Shown here: piece by piece, positions 52,755 through 60,780 of the stretch
Layout of the letters: every line of letters begins with the position of its first letter
Position numbering within the stretch: position 1 is the first letter of the stretch
Source: Phenylobacterium sp.
GTDB lineage: Bacteria > Pseudomonadota > Alphaproteobacteria > Caulobacterales > Caulobacteraceae
DNA length: 64,000 nucleotides
Direction of reading: 5' to 3'
Assembly: GCF_030679875.1 (NCBI RefSeq)
Contig: NZ_JAUXSP010000005.1
Location: forward strand, 1-64,000
Made by a program: the position numbers and the translations under genes
Notes under the pieces: model-generated
Told to the model about the DNA's origin: nothing
Databases searched by the model: none
What the model saw: only the letters and a program-made list of their open reading frames with translations

Positions 52755-53528
52755 TCAAACCGTCATCCGCTCAGGTTGGTTTGGCCAGGCCTCAAGCAGG
52801 GCCTTGCCCCGACCACGCATGTCGTCAGGGGCGTGATTGTCGATCAGGGCGTCAGGCTTGGCCAGGCGTGTCAGGACCACGAGCCGGCCGATGGTCACGA
52901 GCGGGCCATTCACGACCACCCCATAGTCAGCGAGGCTGGCGAAGGCGCGGGACAGATTCTCAGGGGTCATGCCCAGCAATGAAGCCAGCACGCGCTTCTC
53001 ATGGGGGAGCGTGATTGTCTCCGCATTCCCCTGGCGCACGCGCTGGGTGATCAGATAGTTGGCCAGGCGCTCGATCCCGCCGCGGAGCTTCTGGCTCTTC
53101 ATGGAGCGAACCAGACCGCGGTAGCAGCCCGCCAGTTCCTGGGACACGGCGAAACTGAAGGCGGCGTCCTCATGCATCACCCGGCGAAGGGTCTCACCTG
53201 AGATCATCAGGATGTCGGAGCGATCCCGAGTGGTGGCGCTCATCAGGGCGCTGGCGTCCAGGACAACGGCGGCCAGAATGAAGGTCGACAGGGGCCCAAG
53301 GAGGGCGAGGATGGTCTCCTTGTCGTTCCAGGTGCCTGAGAGTTCGACCGTTCCATCGAGCACGATGTAGAGAAAATCGACGCTGTCACCTTCGGTGAGC
53401 AGGGTTGTCCCGGCCGGAAAGCGTTGAAGAAAGGCGCCCTGAATCAGGCGACGGAAAGTGTCTTCGCTGGCGGCCTTTAGGAATGGCAACTCCCTGACGC
53501 GTGCGAGATCGGCCTCTTTGATCGGCAT
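52755..53528 (-). CDS. Crp/Fnr-family regulator without Fe-S cysteines
   Basis: The 257 residues comprise a cyclic-nucleotide-like sensor domain (about 15-125) and a winged helix (about 170-225) with recognition helix TPENLSRAF. Glu190, Ser193 and Arg194 correspond to FNR's E-x-x-S-R that reads TTGAT. Only one cysteine is present (Cys135), so it cannot bind FNR's 4Fe-4S cluster; a FixK/DNR-like role sensing through another signal is likelier. I use ATG 53528 with GGAGG eight bases upstream. It probably controls the boxes in this window, including one in front of itself. Confidence 0.9.
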   Translation of the reverse strand: MPIKEADLARVRELPFLKAASEDTFRRLIQGAFLQRFPAGTTLLTEGDSVDFLYIVLDGTVELSGTWNDKETILALLGPLSTFILAAVVLDASALMSATTRDRSDILMISGETLRRVMHEDAAFSFAVSQELAGCYRGLVRSMKSQKLRGGIERLANYLITQRVRQGNAETITLPHEKRVLASLLGMTPENLSRAFASLADYGVVVNGPLVTIGRLVVLTRLAKPDALIDNHAPDDMRGRGKALLEAWPNQPERMTV

Positions 53529-53577
53529 CCATGGTCCTCCGTCAGTGTGGAGCATGACGCCTTTGCACGTTCCAGCC

Positions 53578-53591
53578 TTGATCTATGTCAG
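53578..53591 (-). promoter_or_regulatory. FNR/FixK-type box before the Crp/Fnr gene
   Basis: The plus strand reads TTGAT-CTAT-GTCAG, eight of ten consensus positions. It lies 50-63 bases before the regulator's ATG, so it may mediate autoregulation or activation by another family member. Confidence 0.6.
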
Positions 53592-53625
53592 GGACGATGT
53601 GGGTGGTCGTGCGGTCGACGGGCCC

Positions 53626-54195
53626 CTAGCCGGCCAAGTCTTCTGGCGTGTTCATGTTCAGAAACAGGCGCTCGCGTGGGTCCGCCCACAGAACCTGGCG
53701 GGCCTTGAGCTCCGCAAGCGCCCCGCGAAGTGACAGGCGGCCGGACTGGGCGTAGCGCAACAGAGGCTCAAGCGCCTCGACGCGCCACAGGGTGCAGGTG
53801 GGGTGGTCCTGGCGGCTGTCACTCGCCGAAGCGGCGAGGGCCGCAGGATCCCGGGCAAGGGCTTCCTCCAGCCTCAGGTACAGATCGCCGGGCAGATGGG
53901 GCGCATCGCAAGGGATGGTCAGGACGTGAGCGGCCCCAATGGCCACCCCGTGAGCCAGGCCGCTGGCGATCCCGGCCAGGGGCCCTTGAATCTCCGGCGG
54001 ATCAAATAGGAGCTGGACCGGCGGGAGCGCTTCGGCCTGACGCCGCTCGCGGACCGATAGAGCCACATGGTTGGCGAAGCTCGCCGCCAGAGACAGGGCG
54101 TGTTCACCGAGAGCGCGAGCCTGATAGAGGCGCTGTGGTTTATCGCCGCCCATGCGGCGTCCCGCCCCGCCGGCCAGCACTACACAAAGCCGCAT
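53626..54195 (-). CDS. mobA: Molybdenum cofactor guanylyltransferase
   Basis: The 189 residues start MRLCVVLAGGAGRRMGGDKP, the nucleotide-binding signature (LAGGxxRRMGxDK) of MobA. They continue with IQGPLAGIASGL and VLTIPCDAPHLP (catalytic aspartate). MobA converts Mo-molybdopterin to bis-MGD, the cofactor of NarG encoded upstream. It overlaps the carbonic anhydrase stop by one base (TGATG), so it is translationally coupled to the nar-associated operon. Confidence 0.93.
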   Translation of the reverse strand: MRLCVVLAGGAGRRMGGDKPQRLYQARALGEHALSLAASFANHVALSVRERRQAEALPPVQLLFDPPEIQGPLAGIASGLAHGVAIGAAHVLTIPCDAPHLPGDLYLRLEEALARDPAALAASASDSRQDHPTCTLWRVEALEPLLRYAQSGRLSLRGALAELKARQVLWADPRERLFLNMNTPEDLAG

Positions 54196-54854
54196 CAGCG
54201 CTTCCTTGCGACGGCGCCACGGGTGTCGCCGCTCTTGGTTTCCCACAAGGCCCGCGCCCGCTCGACCCGGCCAACAGACACTTCCAAATCCCGCAGCAAG
54301 CCGTCCTGGATGGAGTAGATCCAGCCATGAACCTCTAGAGGCTGCTTCTTGCGCCAGGCGTCCCGTACGAAGGGGTTGGCCGTGATCTGCCGAACCTGTT
54401 CGATCACATTGCGCTCGCAGAGATCGTTCACCCTGGCCTCAGGGTCGGTGATCATGGAGAGCTCATGCTCACAACGCCACGACAGGCTTCTCACCGGGGT
54501 CAGCCAGTGGTCGATCAAGCCGTGGCGCTCGTCGGAGAGGGCGGCGCGGACGCCCCCACAGCCATAGTGTCCACAGACGATGACATGTCGGACCTTCAGG
54601 ACTTCCACCGCGAACTGAAGGACCGAGAGGAAATTCGCATCCTGCGGCGGCGCAAGATTGGCGACGTTCCGATGAACGAATAACTCCCCGGGGTCGAGAC
54701 CCACGATCTCGTTGGCAGGCACCCGGCTGTCTGAGCATCCGATCCAGAGGTAGGAGGGAGCCTGCTGGCTCGCCAGACGCCGGAAATACTCTGGATCGAC
54801 GCGAGCGCGGGTGGCCGCCCAGCGGATGTTGTTGTCGAACAGCTCCGAGATCAT
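54195..54854 (-). CDS. Beta-class carbonic anhydrase
   Basis: The 219 residues carry the zinc ligands and catalytic dyad: Cys-Ser-Asp-Ser-Arg in WIGCSDSRVPA, and His/Cys in VCGHYGCGG. This is the plant-type beta enzyme that interconverts CO2 and bicarbonate. Its start overlaps the hemerythrin stop by four bases, and mobA overlaps its end. Placement inside a nitrate-respiration operon is unusual. It may buffer protons or supply bicarbonate during anaerobic growth. Confidence 0.93.
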   Translation of the reverse strand: MISELFDNNIRWAATRARVDPEYFRRLASQQAPSYLWIGCSDSRVPANEIVGLDPGELFVHRNVANLAPPQDANFLSVLQFAVEVLKVRHVIVCGHYGCGGVRAALSDERHGLIDHWLTPVRSLSWRCEHELSMITDPEARVNDLCERNVIEQVRQITANPFVRDAWRKKQPLEVHGWIYSIQDGLLRDLEVSVGRVERARALWETKSGDTRGAVARKR

Positions 54855-55402
54855 GGCCGGGCGTCGAGGACGAGGCCCCGCCTCGCGGCCAGTCGCCGGC
54901 TCAAGGCGGTCAGATCAGCAGCCGTCAGTCTCAGCCGGGCGATCGGCAGAACCACGGCGTTCTCCAGCGCCAGATGGTGCAATTCGTGCCGGGCGAACGT
55001 GAGAAGCAGCGACCTGGTCTCTGGATCCAGGGCCGGCGGCCGCTGGGTTGTCAGCGAGGACTCCAGTCGATCGCGAACGACCTGCGATTGGGTGACATCG
55101 GCGCGGTGCTCTGCGGAAAGCCGACCCAGGACACTCTCGATTTCGTCTTCAGGCAGGGCGCGACGGCGCAGGAGGGGAAAGAGATCCTCCTCCTCATCAA
55201 TGATGTGCAAGGCAAGATCGTAGCGGATGAAGTCGATGATCTGGCTGATGGGGCCGGGACCGAAGACACGGCGGGCGGCTACCTCTTCAATCATCCGACA
55301 GAGCTGCCTGTGGCGATAGTGCTCGGCGAAGAACCAGTCGAGGGGCTCGTGGAGCAACTCTCGGGGGATCTCTTCAATGTCCGCAGGCGGGGCGCTAGGC
55401 AT
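54851..55402 (-). CDS. Hemerythrin-like di-iron protein
   Basis: The 183 residues form a four-helix hemerythrin domain with the metal-ligand pattern HYRHRQL, HIIDEEEDLFPLL, H in LSAEHRAD, and HELHHLALENAVVLP. The di-iron site binds oxygen or nitric oxide. In nitrate-respiring bacteria such proteins protect or repair iron centres from NO, matching its location. GGAG stands eight bases before the ATG. The exact ligand is not known. Confidence 0.88.
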   Translation of the reverse strand: MPSAPPADIEEIPRELLHEPLDWFFAEHYRHRQLCRMIEEVAARRVFGPGPISQIIDFIRYDLALHIIDEEEDLFPLLRRRALPEDEIESVLGRLSAEHRADVTQSQVVRDRLESSLTTQRPPALDPETRSLLLTFARHELHHLALENAVVLPIARLRLTAADLTALSRRLAARRGLVLDARP

Positions 55403-55422
55403 GGCCGGCTCTCCAAGGACGC

Positions 55423-56610
55423 TCAGTAACGGTAGTCGAGGCTGATCCAGATCTTGGTGCGGTCGCCGTAGCCAGGGCGGTCACCTTCGAACCAGGCGAG
55501 CTTGGTTTCGAACGCAAGTTGCTTGGTCAGTGGGGCAGAGGCCACAAGGTCCAGCTCCGTCCCAAAGTCAGCGCCGCCGTCAGGGGCGGTGAAACGGTGG
55601 ACCGCTGCGGCAAGGCGGATGGGAGGAAGGCCTGTGGGCCTGAGGGTGGCGCCCACTTTGGCGTTGAGGTCCTGGACGCCGCCGGGCGGTGTGGCCAGGA
55701 ACACATCGGCCCAGCCCTGAAACGCATGGAGCGTGGCCAAGGGCGTGGCGAAGCCGCGACCCCCGTCACCATCCAGGCGCTCCACCCCGACGCTCGCCCA
55801 GGTGTCTCCCTGCCGAAGGCCGAGGGTGAGCGCGGCGTAGTCCAGATCGAAGTCTGCAGGGTTGCCAGCATAGTCCGCCTGCCGGGCGTAGGCCGCCTCA
55901 AGGCTCCCTTTCAGCCCGCCCGCCGAAAGCGGCCGTTCCATGCGCAGGCCTGCGCCCAAGGTTGCGCTGGACTGGGCAGGGGCGTTGGCGAAGTCGAGCC
56001 ATTCACCGTGAAGGGTGACCTGCCCCCAGGCGGGTTTCCAGTCGGCTTGCGCCAGATGACTGTCAGAGCGCCAGTCGCCCTGTGGGTGATCATCGCCAAA
56101 GATGCGCTGCACGCGGTCCACATAGGCGTAGGTGAGCGCCAACTCTGGGGTCGGTTTAAAGTCCAGTCGGGCGGCGTCGAAGGTCTGTTCGTTCTGTCGG
56201 AACCCGACGTTACCCACGAACCGGGCCGAGCCGAGGATGATCCGCTGGCGCCCGACGACGGCGGCGGCCTTGTCGCCTGTCCAGGAGATCTGCAGCCGAT
56301 TGAGCTCGGTCGTCTCCGGATCAGGGACAATCGGATAGGCGACCTTGCCGTTGGTGGTGGAGTTGTACTCGTCGCTGAGGGCGACAACATTCTCGCCCTC
56401 GATCAGGAACCGAACGCCCTCCCAAGCCGCGGTCTCGAATCCGAGACGGGTGCGCAAGGTGAGCGCCGAGGCGGTGTTGTTCAGTCCGCTCTGATCGACC
56501 GCCTCATGCCGAAGACGGGTCTCGAGGATGAGCGTCGGCGCCTCCGAGGCGCGCGCAAGCCCCGGGGCGACCAGGATCGCCAGACTGAACGCGACAGTGG
56601 TCAACCGCAT
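55423..56610 (-). CDS. Outer-membrane beta-barrel, alginate-export/porin family
   Basis: The 395 residues start with a signal peptide (LTTVAFSLAILVAPGLARA) and consist of alternating beta-strands ending ISLDYRY, the aromatic terminal residue of outer-membrane barrels. The GENVVALSDEYNSTTNGK and LGSARFVGNVGFRQNEQTFD segments fit the alginate-export/AlgE-like porin family. It is three bases after the parvulin gene, so it is part of the nar transcript. It may pass nitrate or nitrite across the outer membrane; that is inference. Confidence 0.85.
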   Translation of the reverse strand: MRLTTVAFSLAILVAPGLARASEAPTLILETRLRHEAVDQSGLNNTASALTLRTRLGFETAAWEGVRFLIEGENVVALSDEYNSTTNGKVAYPIVPDPETTELNRLQISWTGDKAAAVVGRQRIILGSARFVGNVGFRQNEQTFDAARLDFKPTPELALTYAYVDRVQRIFGDDHPQGDWRSDSHLAQADWKPAWGQVTLHGEWLDFANAPAQSSATLGAGLRMERPLSAGGLKGSLEAAYARQADYAGNPADFDLDYAALTLGLRQGDTWASVGVERLDGDGGRGFATPLATLHAFQGWADVFLATPPGGVQDLNAKVGATLRPTGLPPIRLAAAVHRFTAPDGGADFGTELDLVASAPLTKQLAFETKLAWFEGDRPGYGDRTKIWISLDYRY

Positions 56611-56613
56611 GGC

Positions 56614-57732
56614 TTATCTCCGCTTGATGAGCGTGTAGGTGTGCTTGTGCTCGGGCTTGGGTGTCAGCCGCGCCTTCAGCAGCGAAGCCATCGCCGCCAC
56701 CGCTGGATCGGCGGCTCCCTGGGTAGCGGAAATGAGCTGGGTCCACGCCTCATCGGTGGCGTGATCGACGAAGTGCCGGACCGCCCGACGCACGAAAATT
56801 GCGACCTGGAGATTTTCTGCCGCCGCCGCCGCCTTGACGCGGCCAGCCAAGTCGGTGTCCGTCGCATCCATCCAGGCTTCAAGCCGGTCGGCCGAGGCGC
56901 CGTCCGACAGCATTGCGCCAAGGGACGGGGCGCCTTTAGAAAACCGCCCGTCCTGCGTCAGACTGAAGGCTACGCCCTCCGCTCGGGCCCGTTCGGCGAG
57001 CTGAGCGACATAGCGGGCCGCCGCCGCCGTCCAGGCCCGGCTCTCAAGATGCAGCCTGATCTTGTCCTCAACATACTCGAACGGTAGCGCCTTCCCCTCG
57101 ATCCGTCGGTCAAGCTTGAGAACGTGCCAGCCGAAGCGTGAGCGGACCGGGGTGGCCAGGATTTCGCCTGGCTTGAGACCTGCGAGCGCGCGCTCGACCT
57201 CCCCCACCAGGTCGCCTGGGCCGAGTTGACCCAGGGAGCCGCCCACAGCTCCCGAGGGACAGTCAGACGACGCCTTCGCAAGTTTGCCAAACAGGTCCGG
57301 CTTGACCGCGAGCTGATCGAGTATGGCCTCGACAGCCTGCCGGGCAATCTCCCATCCCGCCGCATCATCAGACTTCGGCTCAATGAGAATATGCGCGGCT
57401 TCTGTCAGGACGGGCGTCGAGAAACGATGTCGCTGCGCGTCGTAAACGCGTCGGCATTCGGCCTCGCCCGGGGGTTCGATTTCCACTTCGGCGTCAAGGG
57501 CGGCGCGGATAAGCGCCTCCTCGGGGGTCTCCTCACGGCCGTTGTCGTCCAGCAGCGGCTGGGCTTCCAGGCCAAGTTCGTCGGCTCTGTGAAGGAGCAG
57601 AGCCCTGACCGCCAGCGCCTTGCCCGCGGCGATTCGAGCCTCCATCGGACTTGCGCTTGGATGGTGCTGGGCCTCCTCGGCGATGAGGAACTCCGGGATT
57701 TCGACGCCTTCGACAACGAGGGTGCTGGTCAT
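56614..57732 (-). CDS. Parvulin-type peptidyl-prolyl isomerase with C-terminal extension
   Basis: The 372-residue protein has an N-terminal SurA/NifM-like helical part (about 1-110), a parvulin domain (about 125-230; EAAHILIEP, GGSLGQLGPGDLV, RSRFGWHVLKLDRR) and an unusual C-terminal helical extension (about 260-360). It lacks a signal peptide, so it is cytoplasmic, like NifM. It lies four bases after narI. Parvulins occur in nar operons and are believed to help nitrate reductase fold. The C-terminal extension is not recognised. Confidence 0.85.
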   Translation of the reverse strand: MTSTLVVEGVEIPEFLIAEEAQHHPSASPMEARIAAGKALAVRALLLHRADELGLEAQPLLDDNGREETPEEALIRAALDAEVEIEPPGEAECRRVYDAQRHRFSTPVLTEAAHILIEPKSDDAAGWEIARQAVEAILDQLAVKPDLFGKLAKASSDCPSGAVGGSLGQLGPGDLVGEVERALAGLKPGEILATPVRSRFGWHVLKLDRRIEGKALPFEYVEDKIRLHLESRAWTAAAARYVAQLAERARAEGVAFSLTQDGRFSKGAPSLGAMLSDGASADRLEAWMDATDTDLAGRVKAAAAAENLQVAIFVRRAVRHFVDHATDEAWTQLISATQGAADPAVAAMASLLKARLTPKPEHKHTYTLIKRR

Positions 57733-57736
57733 GGCG

Positions 57737-58537
57737 CTACTCGGCGGTCTTGAGGGCTTCGGGGCGGACAGCTTGGATTGATGCGCTGCGCGCCGGAGGC
57801 GACACTGGCGCTGTCGGATAGACAGGCGCGGCGGCGACCCGACGCAGGGGCAGTGCGCGCTTGGTGCGCACCAACTGCCAGCCGCGGCGGTTCAGGTACC
57901 AGACCGGGGCCGACAGCATGTGGACAAGGCGGGTGAACGGAAAGACCAGCAGGATGGTCATCCCCAGCACCAGGTGGGCCTTGAAGATCGGATGCACATC
58001 GGCGACGTAGGCCGCCACGCCCGGCCGGAAGGTGAAGACCCCCTGCGCCCAGCTCATGAACTTGAGCATCTCATGGCCGTCCAGGTGCCCAGCGGACAAA
58101 GGAATGGTCGCCAAACCCAGGAGCAGCTGGAGCAGCAGCAGGGAGAGGATGGCGGTGTCGCCGAAGCTGGAGGTGGCCCGGATCCGTGGGTCGAACAGCC
58201 GACGATGGAGGAGCATCAGACCACCGATGAGGCAGATGACTCCAGCAAAGCCGCCGGCGACAATGGCCAGAATCTGCTTGGCGCCGTGCGGCACGCCCAG
58301 GGCGTCGAACACCCAGATCGGAGTTAGGAGGCCCACGAAGTGGCCGCCGAAAATGGTCAGTATTCCCACGTGGAAGAGCACCGAGCCCATCACCAGCTGC
58401 TTGCGTCGCAGGAGCTGCGAGGAGCCAGAGCGCCAGGTGTACTGTTCACGGTCGAAGCGGAGGACCGATCCCAGCACGAGGACGGCGAGCGCAATGTAGG
58501 GAAAAACCCCGAACAGAAATTGATTTAGGAGTTGCAT
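57737..58537 (-). CDS. narI: Respiratory nitrate reductase gamma subunit (cytochrome b)
   Basis: The 266-residue membrane protein has five hydrophobic helices and conserved histidines that bind two b hemes (HVGILTIFGGHFVGL and AHLVLGMTILLVFPFTRLVH). It takes electrons from ubiquinol. A cytoplasmic C-terminal extension of about 40 Pro/Ala-rich residues exceeds the 225-residue E. coli protein. narI follows narJ after eight bases. Confidence 0.95.
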   Translation of the reverse strand: MQLLNQFLFGVFPYIALAVLVLGSVLRFDREQYTWRSGSSQLLRRKQLVMGSVLFHVGILTIFGGHFVGLLTPIWVFDALGVPHGAKQILAIVAGGFAGVICLIGGLMLLHRRLFDPRIRATSSFGDTAILSLLLLQLLLGLATIPLSAGHLDGHEMLKFMSWAQGVFTFRPGVAAYVADVHPIFKAHLVLGMTILLVFPFTRLVHMLSAPVWYLNRRGWQLVRTKRALPLRRVAAAPVYPTAPVSPPARSASIQAVRPEALKTAE

Positions 58538-58545
58538 GGCGGACC

Positions 58546-59253
58546 TCAGGCGTTGGCGGCGGCGCGGCGCGGCTGGCGGCCGGGCTCGGCCATCATCGCG
58601 TCCACGAGAGCGGTGGCCTTCGGGCAGTCCACGTCGGAGGGGCCGAAGGTGACGGCGGTCTCCGCCCAGGCCTTGTCGATGGCCTCCAGATCGTTGGGAT
58701 CCTCATCGGGCTCGCTCAAGAGTGCGGCCAAGGCGCCCGGGTCGGCGGCCTGCGAGGCCAGCTTGCTGAGCGCGCCGAAGATGGCGCGATAGGCGCTGCC
58801 CCGCGACTTAAGGCGCTCACCCATGGCGTCCAGGACATGGGTCGCCTCCCCGAGCAGCGAGGCGGCCTGGGCGTCTGGCAAGGTCGAGAGGAACTCCAGG
58901 AACACCGGCAGGAAATCGGGGAGTTCGTTGGCCGAAAGGTGAAGGTCGTGGGCGCGATAGAGTTCGGCCAGTGCGACCATGGCTTCGCCGCGGTCGCGGC
59001 TTTCGCCATGCACGTGCTCATAGAGATTGAGCGACAACGACCGGGTGCGGTCGAAAAGCTCGGTATACCCCTCCTGCTGGTCGTAGATGTCGCCGCTGGC
59101 GATCTGGTCAACCAGGCGTCCCAGGGCCTTTCGGATCGTCTTCGGAACCATCGCCTCGGCCTCAATGAGCGCCAGGGCGCCAGGGGCGAGCCGCTGCAGG
59201 TCGGGCGTCGGATAGGTGAGCAGGTGCGCAAGCGCCTGATAGGTGCGGGCCAT
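58546..59253 (-). CDS. narJ: Nitrate reductase assembly chaperone
   Basis: The 235 residues belong to the NarJ/TorD helical chaperone family: FDRTRSLSLNLYEHVHGESR DRGEAM and NELPDFLPVFLEFLS are conserved. NarJ binds apo-NarGH, helping insertion of the molybdenum cofactor and iron-sulfur cluster before membrane docking. It lies between narH and narI with gaps of three and eight bases, the standard narGHJI order. Confidence 0.94.
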   Translation of the reverse strand: MARTYQALAHLLTYPTPDLQRLAPGALALIEAEAMVPKTIRKALGRLVDQIASGDIYDQQEGYTELFDRTRSLSLNLYEHVHGESRDRGEAMVALAELYRAHDLHLSANELPDFLPVFLEFLSTLPDAQAASLLGEATHVLDAMGERLKSRGSAYRAIFGALSKLASQAADPGALAALLSEPDEDPNDLEAIDKAWAETAVTFGPSDVDCPKATALVDAMMAEPGRQPRRAAANA

Positions 59254-59256
59254 GGG

Positions 59257-60780
59257 TCAGGCCTCCATGGGGGTTTTGGCGCGGCTGCGCTTGTTGGGTC
59301 CAAACAGGCCGAGCTCCGTGCGTCCGCCGGAGCAGCCATTGCCAAACGAGAAGCCGCAGGAGCCGCGCATGTCGTAGGCGTCCTCCGCCACTTCGCGGTG
59401 TGCGGACGGGATGACGAAGCGGTCCTCGTAGTTGGCGATCGCCAGGTAGCGATACATCTCGTCGATCTGGGCGGCGGAGAGTTCGACGCTTGCCGCCAGC
59501 TTGTGGTCGATGAGGCCCTCGATGGTCTTGGCGCGCATGTACCCGCGCATGGCCAGCATGCGCCTCAGGGCCAGTTCGATCGGCGCCTCACGGCCGGCGG
59601 TCAGCAGGTTCGCGAGGTATTTGACCGGGATGCGCAGCGAGTGGACGTCAGGCATTTCGCCGTCCATCTCGATGGCGCCGGCCGCCGCCGCGTTCTGGAT
59701 CGGCGAGAGCGGCGGCACGTACCAGACCATCGGCAGGGTTCGGTATTCGGGATGCAGCGGGAAGGCGATCTTCCAGTCGATGGCCATCTTGTAGACAGGG
59801 CTCTGCCGAGCGGCGTCGAGCCAGGCTTCTGGTACGCCGTCGGCGCGCGCCTGCGCGATGACCTTCGGGTCGGTGGGGTCAAGAAAGATATCGAGCTGCG
59901 CTTGGTAGAGGTCCTGATCATCAGGCGTGCTGGCGGCGGCCTCGATCTGGTCAGCGTCATAGAGCAGGACGCCGAGGTAGCGGATACGCCCGACGCAGGT
60001 CTCCGAGCACACGGTCGGCTGGCCGACCTCGATGCGCGGGAAACAGAAGGTGCACTTCTCCGACTTCCCGGATTCCCAATTGTAATAAATCTTCTTGTAG
60101 GGACAGGCGGAGACACACATGCGCCAGCCTCGGCACTTGTCCTGGTCGATCAGGACGATGCCGTCCTCCTCGCGCTTGTAGATCGCGCCCGAAGGGCACG
60201 CCGCCACGCAGGTGGGGTTGAGGCAGTGCTCACAAAGCCTCGGCAGGTACATCATGAAGGTGTTTTCGAACTGGCCGTAGATTTCCTTCTCGACGCCTTC
60301 GAAGTTGTAGTCGGCTGAGCGCGTGGCGAACTCTCCGCCCAGGATTTCCTCCCAGTTCGGGCCCCGTTCGATCTTCTCCATGCGTTGGCCAGTGATCTTC
60401 GAGCGTGGCCGCGCGGTCGGGAACGCCTTCATCTCCGGCGCCGTCTGCAGGTGGCCGTAGTCGAAGTCGAAGGGCTCGTAGTAGTCGTCGATCTCCGGCA
60501 GGTCGGGGTTGGCGAAGATCTTCGCCAGAATGCGCCACTTGGCCCCCATCTTGGGCTCAATCTTGCCGTTGGACTTTCGGGCCCAACCGCCGTTCCAGCG
60601 CTTCTGGTTCTCCCAGTCCCGGGGGAACCCCACGCCCGGCTTGGTCTCCACGTTGTTGAACCAAGCGTATTCAACGCCTTCTCGATTGGTCCACACGTTC
60701 TTGCAGGTCACTGAGCATGTGTGACACCCGATACACTTGTCGAGATTCAGCACCATGCCGATCTGGGCGCGGACTTTCAT
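59257..60780 (-). CDS. narH: Nitrate reductase beta subunit, iron-sulfur protein
   Basis: The 507 residues hold four cysteine groups: CIGCHTCSVTC near residue 16, CEHCLNPTCVAACP, CRGWRMCVSACP with the typical Trp replacing one Cys so that a 3Fe-4S cluster forms, and CTFC plus CSETC later. They wire electrons from NarI hemes to NarG. The start overlaps the narG stop by four bases (ATGA). Length matches E. coli NarH (512). Confidence 0.96.
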   Translation of the reverse strand: MKVRAQIGMVLNLDKCIGCHTCSVTCKNVWTNREGVEYAWFNNVETKPGVGFPRDWENQKRWNGGWARKSNGKIEPKMGAKWRILAKIFANPDLPEIDDYYEPFDFDYGHLQTAPEMKAFPTARPRSKITGQRMEKIERGPNWEEILGGEFATRSADYNFEGVEKEIYGQFENTFMMYLPRLCEHCLNPTCVAACPSGAIYKREEDGIVLIDQDKCRGWRMCVSACPYKKIYYNWESGKSEKCTFCFPRIEVGQPTVCSETCVGRIRYLGVLLYDADQIEAAASTPDDQDLYQAQLDIFLDPTDPKVIAQARADGVPEAWLDAARQSPVYKMAIDWKIAFPLHPEYRTLPMVWYVPPLSPIQNAAAAGAIEMDGEMPDVHSLRIPVKYLANLLTAGREAPIELALRRMLAMRGYMRAKTIEGLIDHKLAASVELSAAQIDEMYRYLAIANYEDRFVIPSAHREVAEDAYDMRGSCGFSFGNGCSGGRTELGLFGPNKRSRAKTPMEA

